Below are positions 12,658 to 20,844 of a DNA stretch of 64,000 nt, in pieces. The stretch spans positions 3,748,001-3,812,000 of the forward strand of contig NZ_CP032405.1 in NCBI RefSeq assembly GCF_016806065.1, read 5' to 3'. Every line of letters starts with the position of its first letter. Within the stretch, counting starts at the first letter, position 1. Under the pieces are notes generated by a model that was not told the DNA's origin, ran no database searches, and saw nothing but the letters and a program-made list of their open reading frames with translations. A program made the position numbers and the translations under genes. The DNA comes from Rhizobium rosettiformans. Its GTDB lineage: Bacteria > Pseudomonadota > Alphaproteobacteria > Rhizobiales > Rhizobiaceae.

Positions 12658-13077
12658 TCACTCGTCGCGATAGACCTTTTCGCGGCGCTCGTGCCGTTCC
12701 TGTGCCTCGATCGACAGCGTCGCAATCGGGCGGGCATCCAGACGCTTCAGACCGATCGGCTCACCGGTCTCTTCGCAGTAGCCGTAAGTCCCGTCATCGA
12801 TCCGCTGCAGTGCCGCGTCGATCTTGGAAATCAGCTTGCGCTGCCGATCACGGGCTCGCAGTTCGATGGCTCTGTCTGTTTCTGAGGAAGCCCGGTCTGC
12901 AAGATCAGGATGATTGGCGCTCTCTTCAGCCAGGTGGTCGAGCGTCTCACGCGCTTCGCGCAGGATGTCGTTTTTCCAGGCGATCAGCTTTGCCCTGAAA
13001 TAGGCCCGCTGATTGGCGTTCATGAACTCTTCGTCCTCCGAGAGCACATAATTGCTAAGATTGATCTTCTCACTCAA
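12658..13077 (-). CDS. dksA: RNA polymerase-binding transcription factor DksA (single-cysteine form)
   Basis: A 139-residue DksA. It enters the RNA polymerase secondary channel and, with ppGpp, adjusts transcription of ribosomal and amino-acid genes. The coiled-coil tip motif DxxDxA is present as DLADRA (residues 58-63). The zinc-finger region keeps only one cysteine (Cys101, in YGYCEETGEPIG) where classical DksA has four, a form known in alphaproteobacteria. The frame is open to an ATG at 13098 that has no ribosome site; the TTG at 13077 is preceded by AGGAGA at good spacing and gives the usual MSEKINLSNY start, so I chose it. Confidence 0.9.
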   Translation of the reverse strand: MSEKINLSNYVLSEDEEFMNANQRAYFRAKLIAWKNDILREARETLDHLAEESANHPDLADRASSETDRAIELRARDRQRKLISKIDAALQRIDDGTYGYCEETGEPIGLKRLDARPIATLSIEAQERHERREKVYRDE

Positions 13078-13352
13078 CGCGATTCTCCTGAAGAACATCT
13101 CAATGGGCGGGTGTATAACCTTTCAAGGCAACCGGTTCAAGCCTTCTGACTGTTTCCAAGCTATTTTTAAATCTGTTACATTTTTCATCTAAACTTCTAT
13201 TTTTTAAGCATAAATTGCTTTCATCTCGATGGCGGATACATACTCCCCTACCGCGATGGGATGATACTGGCTTCGACGCGGCATGGTTGACGGCAAGGCC
13301 TAAGAACCGGTACGTCAGTTCACAAGCTCCATCGCATGTGGATACCTCAAGG
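13078..13352. other. 275-bp divergent intergenic region, partly AT-rich
   Basis: No gene seen. It carries the dksA promoter on the minus strand and that of the SixA-like gene on the plus strand. An AT-rich stretch at about 13155-13220 stands out against the GC-rich surroundings. Confidence 0.4.
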
Positions 13353-13847
13353 ATGACGCCCTCCATTCAGCTTCCCCAGCGCATCTATCTGCTGCGTCAC
13401 GCGAAATCCGGCTGGGCCGAGCCCGGCGGTCGCGATTTCGACCGCAGCCTTTCGGATGCCGGCTTCGCCGAAGCGGAAATCCTGGCGGAAACAGCAGCCG
13501 ACAGGGGCTATCGCCCCGATCTGGTGATATGTTCGACGGCTAAGCGTTGCAGACAGACGGCGGAGGCGATCAACCGCGTCTTCTCCGGCCTCGTCGAGTT
13601 TCGCTATGTCGACGCGCTCTACAACGCACCCGCCGAGGCCTATCTCGAAATCGTCAGCTCGACCCGCGGCGTCGAGGCCCTGATGCTCGTGGGCCATAAC
13701 CCGGCCATCGAAGAAGTCTTTGCGCGGCTATGCGGAAACGACGTCATGGCCCGCACTGTGCCAGAGGGCTATCCGACATCTGGCCTCGCGGTGATCGACT
13801 CCATCAGCGAGGAAGCCTATGCGCTTCGGGACTTTCTGGTCGGCTGA
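13353..13847 (+). CDS. SixA-like histidine phosphatase
   Basis: A 164-residue histidine-phosphatase (phosphoglycerate mutase-like) domain. The RHG-type motif is RHAKSG (Arg15-His16) and the second catalytic His is in VGHNP. CSTAKRCRQTAEAI is the usual post-motif stretch. SixA removes phosphate from phosphohistidine in HPt and PTS proteins; whether this protein does so is inference from family and length. The frame is open to 13215, but residues before the ATG at 13353 are not conserved-looking; the chosen ATG has only a weak AAGG just before it, so the start is moderately sure. Confidence 0.8.
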   Translation: MTPSIQLPQRIYLLRHAKSGWAEPGGRDFDRSLSDAGFAEAEILAETAADRGYRPDLVICSTAKRCRQTAEAINRVFSGLVEFRYVDALYNAPAEAYLEIVSSTRGVEALMLVGHNPAIEEVFARLCGNDVMARTVPEGYPTSGLAVIDSISEEAYALRDFLVG

Positions 13848-13977
13848 CCAGATCAGCCGAGACGCGTAGGTCGCCTCTTTTTTGCGCTGCACGCCCCGCC
13901 TATATGTAGAGAAATGGCGTTGACGGCCGCTTGCCGCCGATGAGCCAGACCCGCCACAGTCTCTGCAGGACGATGCC

Positions 13978-15450
13978 TTGCCCCCATCCCTCACCAGCCT
14001 GACCGACGAAGCCGCGATCGCATTCGACAATCTCGCCGACCGCGCCGCCCATCTGGTCAATCCGACCATCCGGCTCGGTGTGACGGGATTGTCGCGGGCG
14101 GGCAAGACGGTCTTCATCTCCTCGCTGGTGCACAATCTCCTGCATGGCGGTCGCCTGCCACTGTTCGAGCCGCTCCGTTCCGGGCGTATGGTCGGTGCAG
14201 CTCTGCAGGAGCAGCCCGATGACGCTGTGCCGCGCTTCCAGTACGAGGACCACATCCGCGCACTGGTGGAGGAGCGGGTGTGGCCGGACTCGACCCGTGC
14301 GATCTCGGAATTGCGGCTGACGATCGAATACAAGAGCGCCAGCACCTGGAACCGGATGCTGTCTTCGGGAAAGCTGTCGATCGACATCGTCGACTATCCC
14401 GGTGAATGGCTTCTCGACCTGCCCTTGCTGGGGCAGGACTACAGGACATTTTCCGAAAACACGGTCAACCTCGCCGCCTCCGGCGTTCGCTCGGAACTGG
14501 CCCGTGAATGGCTGGCGCTCGCAGCAGCGGTGGATCCCGATGGGCCGGCAGACGAGATGGTGGCAAAACGCCTGGCCGAAGCCTTCACCACCTATCTGCG
14601 GCTTTGCAAATCGGATGAGCGCTCCCTGTCGACGCTACCGCCGGGGCGCTTCCTGATGCCGGGCGACCTCGACGGCTCGCCGGCCCTGACCTTTGCTCCC
14701 CTTCCCATCCTGCCGGAGGGTCGCGCGCCCAAGGGGTCGCTGCGGGCGATGATGGAGCGTCGCTTCGAGGCCTACAAGTCCGTCGTGGTCAAACCCTTTT
14801 TCCGCGAACACTTCGCACGGCTCGATCGCCAGATCGTGCTCGTCGATGCCCTGCAGGCGATCAACCGCGGCCCCGAAGCCGTCCAGGATCTCGAACGGGC
14901 GCTCGGCGACGTGCTCGCCTGCTTCCGTGCCGGCTCCACCAATGTGCTGACGGCGCTTGTGCGCCGCCGGATCGACCGGGTTCTGGTTGCCGCCACCAAG
15001 GCGGACCATCTGCACCACGAAAGCCATGACAGGCTGGAGATCCTCACCCGACGCCTCGTCAACCGCGCGATCAAGACGATCGGTATGAGCGGTGCCGGCA
15101 TCGAGGTTATGGCGCTCGCCTCCGTGCGAGCGACCCGCGAAGCCAATGTGAAACAGGATGGCCACGATCTGCCGGTTATCGTCGGAACTCCGATGGCCGG
15201 CGAGCGCATCGGCGACGAACTCTTCGACGGCAAGCGCAAGACGGCGGTCTTCCCCGGCGATCTGCCGCGCGATCCGGAAGCCTATTTCCGCTCGATCGAC
15301 GAAAACGACGCCTCCGCTACCCTGCCGGATCTCAGCATCGTGCGCTTCAGGCCGCCCGAACTCGACGAGAAGCAGGGCATCACTCTGTCCGTGCCGCATA
15401 TCCGCCTCGACCGGGCGCTGCAATTCCTGCTCGGAGACCGTCTCGCATGA
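13978..15450 (+). CDS. YcjX-family P-loop protein
   Basis: A 490-residue protein of the YcjX (DUF463) family of GTPase-like P-loop proteins. The Walker A motif is GLSRAGKT at residues 37-44, and DIVDYPGEWLLDLPLL marks the G3-like region. ATKADHL may be the NKxD-like base-recognition motif. In enterobacteria ycjX lies beside ycjF in the phage-shock regulon; here the YcjF homologue follows with a 4-bp ATGA overlap, so the two are translationally coupled. Function is unclear, with envelope stress the best guess. The start is a TTG at 13978 with AGGA upstream and no better codon. Confidence 0.87.
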   Translation: MPPSLTSLTDEAAIAFDNLADRAAHLVNPTIRLGVTGLSRAGKTVFISSLVHNLLHGGRLPLFEPLRSGRMVGAALQEQPDDAVPRFQYEDHIRALVEERVWPDSTRAISELRLTIEYKSASTWNRMLSSGKLSIDIVDYPGEWLLDLPLLGQDYRTFSENTVNLAASGVRSELAREWLALAAAVDPDGPADEMVAKRLAEAFTTYLRLCKSDERSLSTLPPGRFLMPGDLDGSPALTFAPLPILPEGRAPKGSLRAMMERRFEAYKSVVVKPFFREHFARLDRQIVLVDALQAINRGPEAVQDLERALGDVLACFRAGSTNVLTALVRRRIDRVLVAATKADHLHHESHDRLEILTRRLVNRAIKTIGMSGAGIEVMALASVRATREANVKQDGHDLPVIVGTPMAGERIGDELFDGKRKTAVFPGDLPRDPEAYFRSIDENDASATLPDLSIVRFRPPELDEKQGITLSVPHIRLDRALQFLLGDRLA

Positions 15451-16547
15451 AGAAACCGACCGTACCTCCGACCGGCCCACCTCCATCATCCCACCCTGAT
15501 CCCCAGAGGCGGCCGGCAGCCTTCACCGTGGAGCCAGAGGCGCCGCGCACCCGCACGGCCGAAAACCGCGCGCCACGCAGCTTTGCCGGCGACGTTGTCA
15601 TTGTCCCCGACGACCAGGACCCCTTCATCGCCGCAACCGAGGCCCTGCCCGAAGTGCCCGTCGCTGAACCGCGCCGCAGACGTTTCTCCTTCGCCAAGCT
15701 TGCGACCGGTGCCTTCGGGCTCCTCCTGTCGCTCGCCTTCGGCCTTTGGGTCGACCGTCTGATCTCGGATCTCTTCGCCCGGGCCGACTGGCTCGGCTAC
15801 CTCGCGATTGGCGCCCTGGCCATCGGGCTTCTGGCGCTGATGGTCGCGGTCGGGCGCGAGCTCGTCGGGCTCTGGCGCCTCGATACCGTTCAAGACCTCA
15901 AGGTTGAGGCGGAAGCAGCGGCCGAGAGCGGCAAGCGGAAGCAGGCGGCCACGGTCGTGAAGAAACTGACCGCACTCGTCGCACATCGTGCCGAGACTGC
16001 GCGCGGCCAGAAGACGCTAGCGGCTGTCGAAGACGATATCATCGATGCACCGCAGCTGATCGAGCTTGCCGAACGGGAATTGCTGTCGCCGCTTGATGTA
16101 AAGGCACGCGCCCTGATCTTGAATTCGGCGAAGCGGGTTTCGGTCGTCACCGCCGTCAGCCCCCGTGCCGTCGTCGACCTCGCCTATGTCCTCTTCGAGG
16201 TGGTGCGCCTCGTCCGCAGCATGGCGGATCTCTATGGCGGGCGCCCCGGATCTCTCGGCATGCTGCGGCTGCTCCGCGATGTCTTTGCCCATCTCGCGGT
16301 CACCGGTTCGATTGCCATTGGCGATGGCCTTGCCCAGCAGGTGCTGGGTCATGGCCTTGCGGCGCGGCTGTCCACTCGCCTCGGCGAAGGGGTGATCAAC
16401 GGCCTGATGACAGCCAGAATCGGCATCGCCGCCATGGACCTCTGCCGCCCCCTGCCATTCCGCGCCGCCAAGCGCCCTGGCATCGGCGACTTCATCGGTG
16501 ACCTGACGCCGTCGATGAAGGGCAAGGATGGAACAAAGACCGGGTGA
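15447..16547 (+). CDS. YcjF / TIGR01620-family inner-membrane protein (DUF697)
   Basis: A 366-residue membrane protein. The first 85 residues are Pro/Arg-rich and look disordered. Two transmembrane helices follow (about 86-104 and 117-136), then a soluble part with a DUF697-type region in the last 150 residues (RVSVVTAVSPRAVVDLAYVL, and a Gly/Ala-rich hydrophobic stretch). It overlaps ycjX by four bases, so the two should act together. The family is linked to envelope stress in enterobacteria; no biochemical role is established. Confidence 0.85.
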   Translation: MKKPTVPPTGPPPSSHPDPQRRPAAFTVEPEAPRTRTAENRAPRSFAGDVVIVPDDQDPFIAATEALPEVPVAEPRRRRFSFAKLATGAFGLLLSLAFGLWVDRLISDLFARADWLGYLAIGALAIGLLALMVAVGRELVGLWRLDTVQDLKVEAEAAAESGKRKQAATVVKKLTALVAHRAETARGQKTLAAVEDDIIDAPQLIELAERELLSPLDVKARALILNSAKRVSVVTAVSPRAVVDLAYVLFEVVRLVRSMADLYGGRPGSLGMLRLLRDVFAHLAVTGSIAIGDGLAQQVLGHGLAARLSTRLGEGVINGLMTARIGIAAMDLCRPLPFRAAKRPGIGDFIGDLTPSMKGKDGTKTG

Positions 16548-16688
16548 GGCAGACGGGTCACACCCGAGAAACCAGTGAGTTTTGCCGATTGCCGATCACC
16601 CGATTTGAGGGTATTGGCAAGGATGCATTAACCATTTTTCCGCTAGGGTCTTCGCGGGGTTTCTGGTTTCTCGTACCAAGGCAAATCG

Positions 16689-17231
16689 ATGTTCTCTCGC
16701 TCTTCGACATTCGGCCGTTGCGCCGCGATCCTTGCCGTTGCCGCATTGATGCCGGTCACGGTCGCTGATGCTGCTTCGCGCGACAAGCGCTTTTTTGAAT
16801 CCGTCGCCGGATCCTGGAAGGGACCGGGCGAGATCGTTGCCGGAAAATACAAAGGCACCAAGTTCACCTGCAATCTCATCGGCCTGCCGGCCGAGGGCAA
16901 GGAAACCGGCCTGAAGTTGGACGGCACCTGCCGCGTTGGCATGTTCAGCCAGCCGATGTCAGCGGTGATTTCTCAGGCCGGCGGCAGCTACAAGGGCCAG
17001 TTCCTGGATGGCGCAGACGGTAAGGGCCTCGACATCGTCTCGGGCCAGGTCACCGGCAACCGTGCGGTCATGGGCATCAATCGCGCCAAGCTGAACGGCG
17101 CCATGGTCGCGCGCCTCGAAGAGGGCGATGCGATGAACATCACAATTTCAGTGAAGGTCGAAGACCGGATGATTCCTGTCATCGGCCTCAAGCTGAACCG
17201 CCAGGCAACCGCCATGGCCGAGAACGACTGA
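16689..17231 (+). CDS. small secreted protein of unknown function
   Basis: A 180-residue protein with a clear N-terminal signal peptide (FGRCAAILAVAALMPVTVADA, cut after ADA-AS). The mature part is predicted beta-rich, with GSWKGPGEIV, KFTCNLIG and a Gly-rich middle, suggesting a small periplasmic barrel or lipocalin-like fold. Two cysteines in the mature part (FTCN and TCRV) could form a disulfide. I do not recognise a named family. A terminator-like hairpin follows that overlaps the end of folK on the other strand. Confidence 0.75.
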   Translation: MFSRSSTFGRCAAILAVAALMPVTVADAASRDKRFFESVAGSWKGPGEIVAGKYKGTKFTCNLIGLPAEGKETGLKLDGTCRVGMFSQPMSAVISQAGGSYKGQFLDGADGKGLDIVSGQVTGNRAVMGINRAKLNGAMVARLEEGDAMNITISVKVEDRMIPVIGLKLNRQATAMAEND

Positions 17232-17258
17232 TCTGCCTGTTAACCTTCGGCTAGAAGT

Positions 17259-17783
17259 TCAACCGCGCCACCAGGCGCGGTTTTCGTTTGCAACGGCAAT
17301 GCCGGTCCGATCGACCTCCGCGAGCCAGCTAGCGACCGCCCGCCCCTTCACCTGAAGCTGCGGATCGATGTCGGCAAGCGGCATCAGTACAAAGGCGCGC
17401 TCCGTCATCCGCGGATGCGGAACCTTCAGATGCTCCGCATCAATGACCCGATCACCGAAGGTCAGGATGTCGATGTCGATGGTCCGCGGGCCCCAACGCT
17501 CGACACGAACCCGTTTCATCGTCCGCTCGATCTCCAGACAGGCCGCCAGCAATTCCTGCGGCTCGAGAAGGGTCTCGACCGCCGCACAGGCATTGTAGAA
17601 ATCGGCCTGATCCGTCTTGCCCCAGGGCGGCGTGCGATAGAGACGCGACACGGAGGTCACGCGACAATCGGACCGCTGGTCGAGACGGCGCAGCGCTTCG
17701 GCCATCGCCGTGACGGGATCACCGACATTGCCGCCAAGCCCAAGTGTCGCGGCCTGCCAGCGTTTAGTTTCTGAATTGCTCAA
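17259..17783 (-). CDS. folK: 2-amino-4-hydroxy-6-hydroxymethyldihydropteridine diphosphokinase
   Basis: A 174-residue HPPK, which transfers pyrophosphate from ATP to 6-hydroxymethyl-dihydropterin in folate synthesis. Motifs: GLGGNVGDP near the N terminus, RWGPRTIDIDIL (Mg/ATP site) and VPHPRMTERAFVLMPL. It is the last gene of folP-folB-folK, overlapping folB by 20 bp, which implies coupled translation. Its 3' end also holds the terminator hairpin of the convergent gene. Confidence 0.96.
   Translation of the reverse strand: MSNSETKRWQAATLGLGGNVGDPVTAMAEALRRLDQRSDCRVTSVSRLYRTPPWGKTDQADFYNACAAVETLLEPQELLAACLEIERTMKRVRVERWGPRTIDIDILTFGDRVIDAEHLKVPHPRMTERAFVLMPLADIDPQLQVKGRAVASWLAEVDRTGIAVANENRAWWRG
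17261..17290 (+). terminator. terminator of the secreted-protein gene, inside the 3' end of folK
   Basis: A 9-bp stem (17261-17269 with 17274-17282) with an ACCA loop, followed on the plus strand by TTCGTTT. It lies within the last codons of the convergent folK gene, so this sequence is both coding and terminator. Confidence 0.7.
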
Positions 17784-18135
17784 TACTCACCTGCACATGG
17801 TCTAGGATGCCGGCGATCGGCGCACTCGGCTTGCGCACCGTGATCCGGCAGCGCAGCATTTCGGGGAAACGGTCGATCAGCCCGCGCGCAATCGCGAGCG
17901 CCAGCGCCTCGATCAACTGCCGGCGGCTGCCGGTGACGATGTCGCGGATCACCTCGAAGGCGATACCGTAATGCACAGTCCCGTCGAGCGTATCAGTCTC
18001 TGCGGCAGCAAGCGCATCAACGTCGAACTCCGCATCGACGAAAAAGCGCTGTCCGAGCACCCCCTCCTCCGGGAACACGCCGTGATGGGCGAAAAAGGCA
18101 CAGTTCTTCAGGGTGATGGTGAAAACACCGCTCAT
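17764..18135 (-). CDS. folB: dihydroneopterin aldolase
   Basis: A 123-residue FolB, which cleaves dihydroneopterin to hydroxymethyl-dihydropterin and glycolaldehyde. FAHHGVFPEE carries the family Glu and ITVRKPSAP the catalytic Lys. It overlaps folP by four bases (18132-18135) and folK by 20, so the three folate genes form one operon in pathway-related order. Confidence 0.95.
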   Translation of the reverse strand: MSGVFTITLKNCAFFAHHGVFPEEGVLGQRFFVDAEFDVDALAAAETDTLDGTVHYGIAFEVIRDIVTGSRRQLIEALALAIARGLIDRFPEMLRCRITVRKPSAPIAGILDHVQVSIEQFRN

Positions 18136-19007
18136 GCAGTCTTATCCTTCATCGCAGCAATCCGCCGCTCGGTTGCGAGCATAGCATCGGCCATGACCAG
18201 GGCATCCCGGTTGATCGCGACATTGTGCACCCGGAAAACGGAGGCCCCCTTCAAGCGAAGTGCTACGGTCGTCGCAGCAGTTGCCACGTCCCGGTCGGCG
18301 GCATCCCGACCGGTCAGCGCACCGAGAAATCGTTTGCGCGACGTGCCGGCCAGGAGTGGCAGACCGAAGTCGTGCAATTCCTCGAAGCGCGCGATGAGCT
18401 CCATGTTCTCCTCCGGGCTTTCCTTGGCGAAACCGAAACCCGGATCGAGCACGATTGTTTCCAGCGCCACACCGGCCCGCTCGGCGATCGCAAGCGAGCG
18501 CTCGAGAAATTGCCGCTGATCGGCAATGGGATCGGCCAGCTTCTCGCGGCCGCGGCCGGTATGCATGATGCAGAGCCCGGAGCGATGCTCGGCCGCGACC
18601 TTCGCGATGTCGGGTTCCCGCTGCAGGCCATGCACGTCATTGATAATATGCGCCCCGGCCTCGACGGCTGCCTTCGCTGTGGCCGCTCTATAGGTGTCGA
18701 TGGAGATCAGCGCGTCGGTTTTCTCACGGAGCGCCGCGATCACCGGGACGACGCGACCGATCTCGTCATCGACGCTCACTTCAGCCGCACCCGGGCGCGT
18801 CGATTCACCGCCGATATCGAGGATCTCGGCACCCTGATCGACGCAAGAAAGTGCGTGCCGGACGGCCGCATCGACAGAATTGTGCAGACCGCCGTCGGAA
18901 AAGGAATCCGGCGTCACATTGACGATGGCCATCAGTGCGCCACGCGCGGCGAGGTCGAGCGTGCGCCCGTGTCCTACACGCCAAATTGTATGCTCAACTC
19001 TGGCCAC
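18132..19007 (-). CDS. folP: dihydropteroate synthase
   Basis: A 291-residue DHPS, the sulfonamide target, which joins p-aminobenzoate to hydroxymethyl-dihydropterin diphosphate. Family signatures are IVNVTPDSFSDGG, DIGGESTRPGA, LISIDTYRA and AGTSRKRFLG. The frame is open to 19217, which would overlap the divergent DUF922 gene, so I reject the long form; the GTG at 19007 (MARVEHTIWRVGHGR) has GAAGG upstream and a normal length, but the exact start remains uncertain. First gene of the folP-folB-folK operon. Confidence 0.93.
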   Translation of the reverse strand: MARVEHTIWRVGHGRTLDLAARGALMAIVNVTPDSFSDGGLHNSVDAAVRHALSCVDQGAEILDIGGESTRPGAAEVSVDDEIGRVVPVIAALREKTDALISIDTYRAATAKAAVEAGAHIINDVHGLQREPDIAKVAAEHRSGLCIMHTGRGREKLADPIADQRQFLERSLAIAERAGVALETIVLDPGFGFAKESPEENMELIARFEELHDFGLPLLAGTSRKRFLGALTGRDAADRDVATAATTVALRLKGASVFRVHNVAINRDALVMADAMLATERRIAAMKDKTA

Positions 19008-19110
19008 CAGACCTTCGGACCCCTCGACGGAAAAGCATGAAGCTGCGATAGTGCAGACCGGGTTGGCTATGCCCCAAGGGCGCGGCGAATACAACATTGC
19101 GGAAAAAAGA

Positions 19111-19737
19111 ATGAAGCACTCCCGCCGTCTTCGGGCCGCCGTGATCATGGCAGTCCTGACCGGCCTATCCCTGCCGCTTTCGGCCAGCGCGGACGTCGTC
19201 GTCCAGAAGTCCATCACCTACTTTCAGATCGGCGGACGCACGGCAGCCGAACTCGATGCGGAACTGTCGCGCAAGGGGCCCTTCACCCAGTCAAGCGGCA
19301 GTCGCCATCCTGGTGCCACCCAGATCCGCTTCGGCGGCGACCTCACCTACACACGACGCGGGACCCGTTGCGCGATCGACGACGTGCGCGTCACCGTCGA
19401 AACAAAGCTCATCTTGCCGCGCTGGAAGAACCGCAAACGCGCCTCGACCGAGATGGCGCTCTTGTGGGATGCCCTATCGGCCGACATCAAGCGGCATGAA
19501 GAGCGTCATGCCGAAATCGCGCGCCAGCATGCAAAACTGCTCGAACAGAGGCTGATGAAGCTGCGGCCGGAGCGCAATTGCGAGATCCTGCAGGATCGGG
19601 TCGCAGTCGTCACCGACGAAGTGACAGCAGCCCATGACACGGCGCAGATGCGATTCGATCGTGTAGAGGCGAAGAATTTTCAGGACCGCATGCAGCGGAT
19701 CCTGCGCTACCGCCGCGAATCCCAGGAAAATCAGTAG
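19111..19737 (+). CDS. DUF922 secreted protein with HEXXH motif
   Basis: A 208-residue protein with a signal peptide (about residues 1-27, ending SASADV). The mature domain fits DUF922: VVQKSITYFQIGG at the start and an HEERH (HEXXH) motif at residues 129-133, then more conserved charge-rich helix. HEXXH is the zinc-binding signature of many metalloproteases, so a periplasmic zinc-dependent hydrolase is possible, but activity is inference. The frame is open upstream to 18880; the ATG at 19111 was chosen because it starts the signal peptide and avoids overlap with folP. Its ribosome site is weak. Confidence 0.8.
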   Translation: MKHSRRLRAAVIMAVLTGLSLPLSASADVVVQKSITYFQIGGRTAAELDAELSRKGPFTQSSGSRHPGATQIRFGGDLTYTRRGTRCAIDDVRVTVETKLILPRWKNRKRASTEMALLWDALSADIKRHEERHAEIARQHAKLLEQRLMKLRPERNCEILQDRVAVVTDEVTAAHDTAQMRFDRVEAKNFQDRMQRILRYRRESQENQ

Positions 19738-19869
19738 AAATCACCCCTGAATTCCGAGGGGAAGTGTTGCTGCGACGCTTCGGCTTGCACGAAGCTTGCG
19801 TGATGGCCTGTGAATAACCGGCGATTTCTGGGCGTGGCCCTTGATACAAATCTGAAATATAAGTGTCAT

Positions 19870-20004
19870 CGAATACGTTGCATGAGCGTAACCGATTTCC
19901 CCGTTCTCCCGGCGCGTCCTGGTGCCACAGGTGTTTCCTCCCTCGCCTGGTTGGCGATGCGCCCGCTTGCCCCGCTTTCGTGAAAACGAAAGCGGGGCTT
20001 TTTT
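19870..20004 (+). ncRNA. candidate trans-acting small RNA with strong terminator
   Basis: The plus strand holds three successive hairpins: CCTG-GTGCCA-CAGG, then TCGCC-TGGTT-GGCGA, then a 13-bp stem (19969-19981 with 19986-19998) closed by a GAAA tetraloop and followed by six T. Between the first two lies an unpaired CU-rich stretch, TTTCCTCCCTC, complementary to ribosome-binding sites. This layout is typical of Hfq-type alphaproteobacterial sRNAs of the AbcR kind, but I could not assign a family. The 5' end is a guess. The alternative is the 3' UTR and terminator of the DUF922 gene, which ends more than 230 bp upstream. Confidence 0.5.
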
Positions 20005-20030
20005 GCGCGGGATAGCGCTGACAGGTGGGC

Positions 20031-20351
20031 TTAGCCCTGGCGCTCGGGCACGTGGACGACCAGCCCCTCCAGAGCCGCCGTCACCTTGATCTGACAGGAA
20101 AGCCGCGAGGTCGGACGGACGTCGACAGCGAAATCCAGCATGTCCTCTTCCATGGCCGACGGCTGGCCGACCTTTTCGGACCATGCATCATCGACATAGA
20201 CATGACAGGTGGCACAGGCGCAGGCACCGCCACATTCGGCATCGATCCCGGGGACCGAGTTGCGGACGGCGTTTTCCATGACCGTGGAGCCGTCGGCTGC
20301 CGCGATGTCGAAACGTGTGCCGTCGAATGCGATGATGCTGATGTTTGCCAT
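20031..20351 (-). CDS. 2Fe-2S ferredoxin (adrenodoxin-like)
   Basis: A 106-residue vertebrate-type [2Fe-2S] ferredoxin. The ligand cysteines fit C-x5-C-x2-C: Cys40, Cys46 and Cys49 in [13 protein letters not shown], with Cys86 in SRLSCQIKV; Cys44 is extra. Such ferredoxins pass electrons to cytochromes P450, hydroxylases or Fe-S assembly. No partner is adjacent. The frame is open to 20402, but the ATG at 20351 has AGGAA just upstream and starts at the ferredoxin fold. Confidence 0.93.
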   Translation of the reverse strand: MANISIIAFDGTRFDIAAADGSTVMENAVRNSVPGIDAECGGACACATCHVYVDDAWSEKVGQPSAMEEDMLDFAVDVRPTSRLSCQIKVTAALEGLVVHVPERQG

Positions 20352-20469
20352 GAGTTCCTGTCCAGACTTCGCCTTGTGAAAACCGGCGAAGTCATCTCCC
20401 AAATCGGAAAGTCAGTCAACTCACGGCGAAGCGATCATGGGATCGCTACTCGTCGCTATCGTTTCCAGC

Positions 20470-20844
20470 TCAGCGGGCGAGCTTGAGAATGAAGTGTTCG
20501 GCTTCGAGCACGGCAGCCGCAACGGATGCGAGTGCATCTGGATTGGCGCCCTTGGTCTCGAGGAGATCGGCCGCAGCGGCAACGCGCAGCGCACCGACGG
20601 CCATGGCGGCATTGCGAAGCCGGTTGGCGGCGGCCTTCACCTCTACCTTGCTCCGATCACCGGTGAGCACCACCAGGCAACCGCGAGCCTGACGCGCGAA
20701 GATCTGCAGGATCTCGCTCTCCACGGCCTTGTCGCCCTTGGTCTGGGTCGCCAGATGAACGAGATCGATCGGCCGCTGTTGCGCGGGAGTGAGGCCATGC
20801 AGGTTGTCCGGAGCCTCGAATGCGATATTGATTGCTGCTGCCAT
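20470..20844 (-). CDS. HPt-like domain protein lacking the phospho-acceptor histidine
   Basis: A 124-residue protein with the helical pattern of histidine phosphotransfer domains: LATQTKGDKAVESEILQIFA, then the motif that normally reads HRLKGAA. Here it reads NRLRNAAMAVGA, with Asn74 in place of the phosphorylated His. It therefore cannot relay phosphate in the usual way and may be a binding or inhibitor protein. The ATG at 20844 (MAAAINIAFEAPD) is preferred over an upstream one at 20904. It is divergent from the growth-pole ring gene. Confidence 0.7.
   Translation of the reverse strand: MAAAINIAFEAPDNLHGLTPAQQRPIDLVHLATQTKGDKAVESEILQIFARQARGCLVVLTGDRSKVEVKAAANRLRNAAMAVGALRVAAAADLLETKGANPDALASVAAAVLEAEHFILKLAR

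Noticed and set aside
19882..19983. 33-codon plus-strand frame inside the candidate sRNA
   Set aside because: No ribosome site, and it ends within the terminator stem; the hairpins explain the sequence better.
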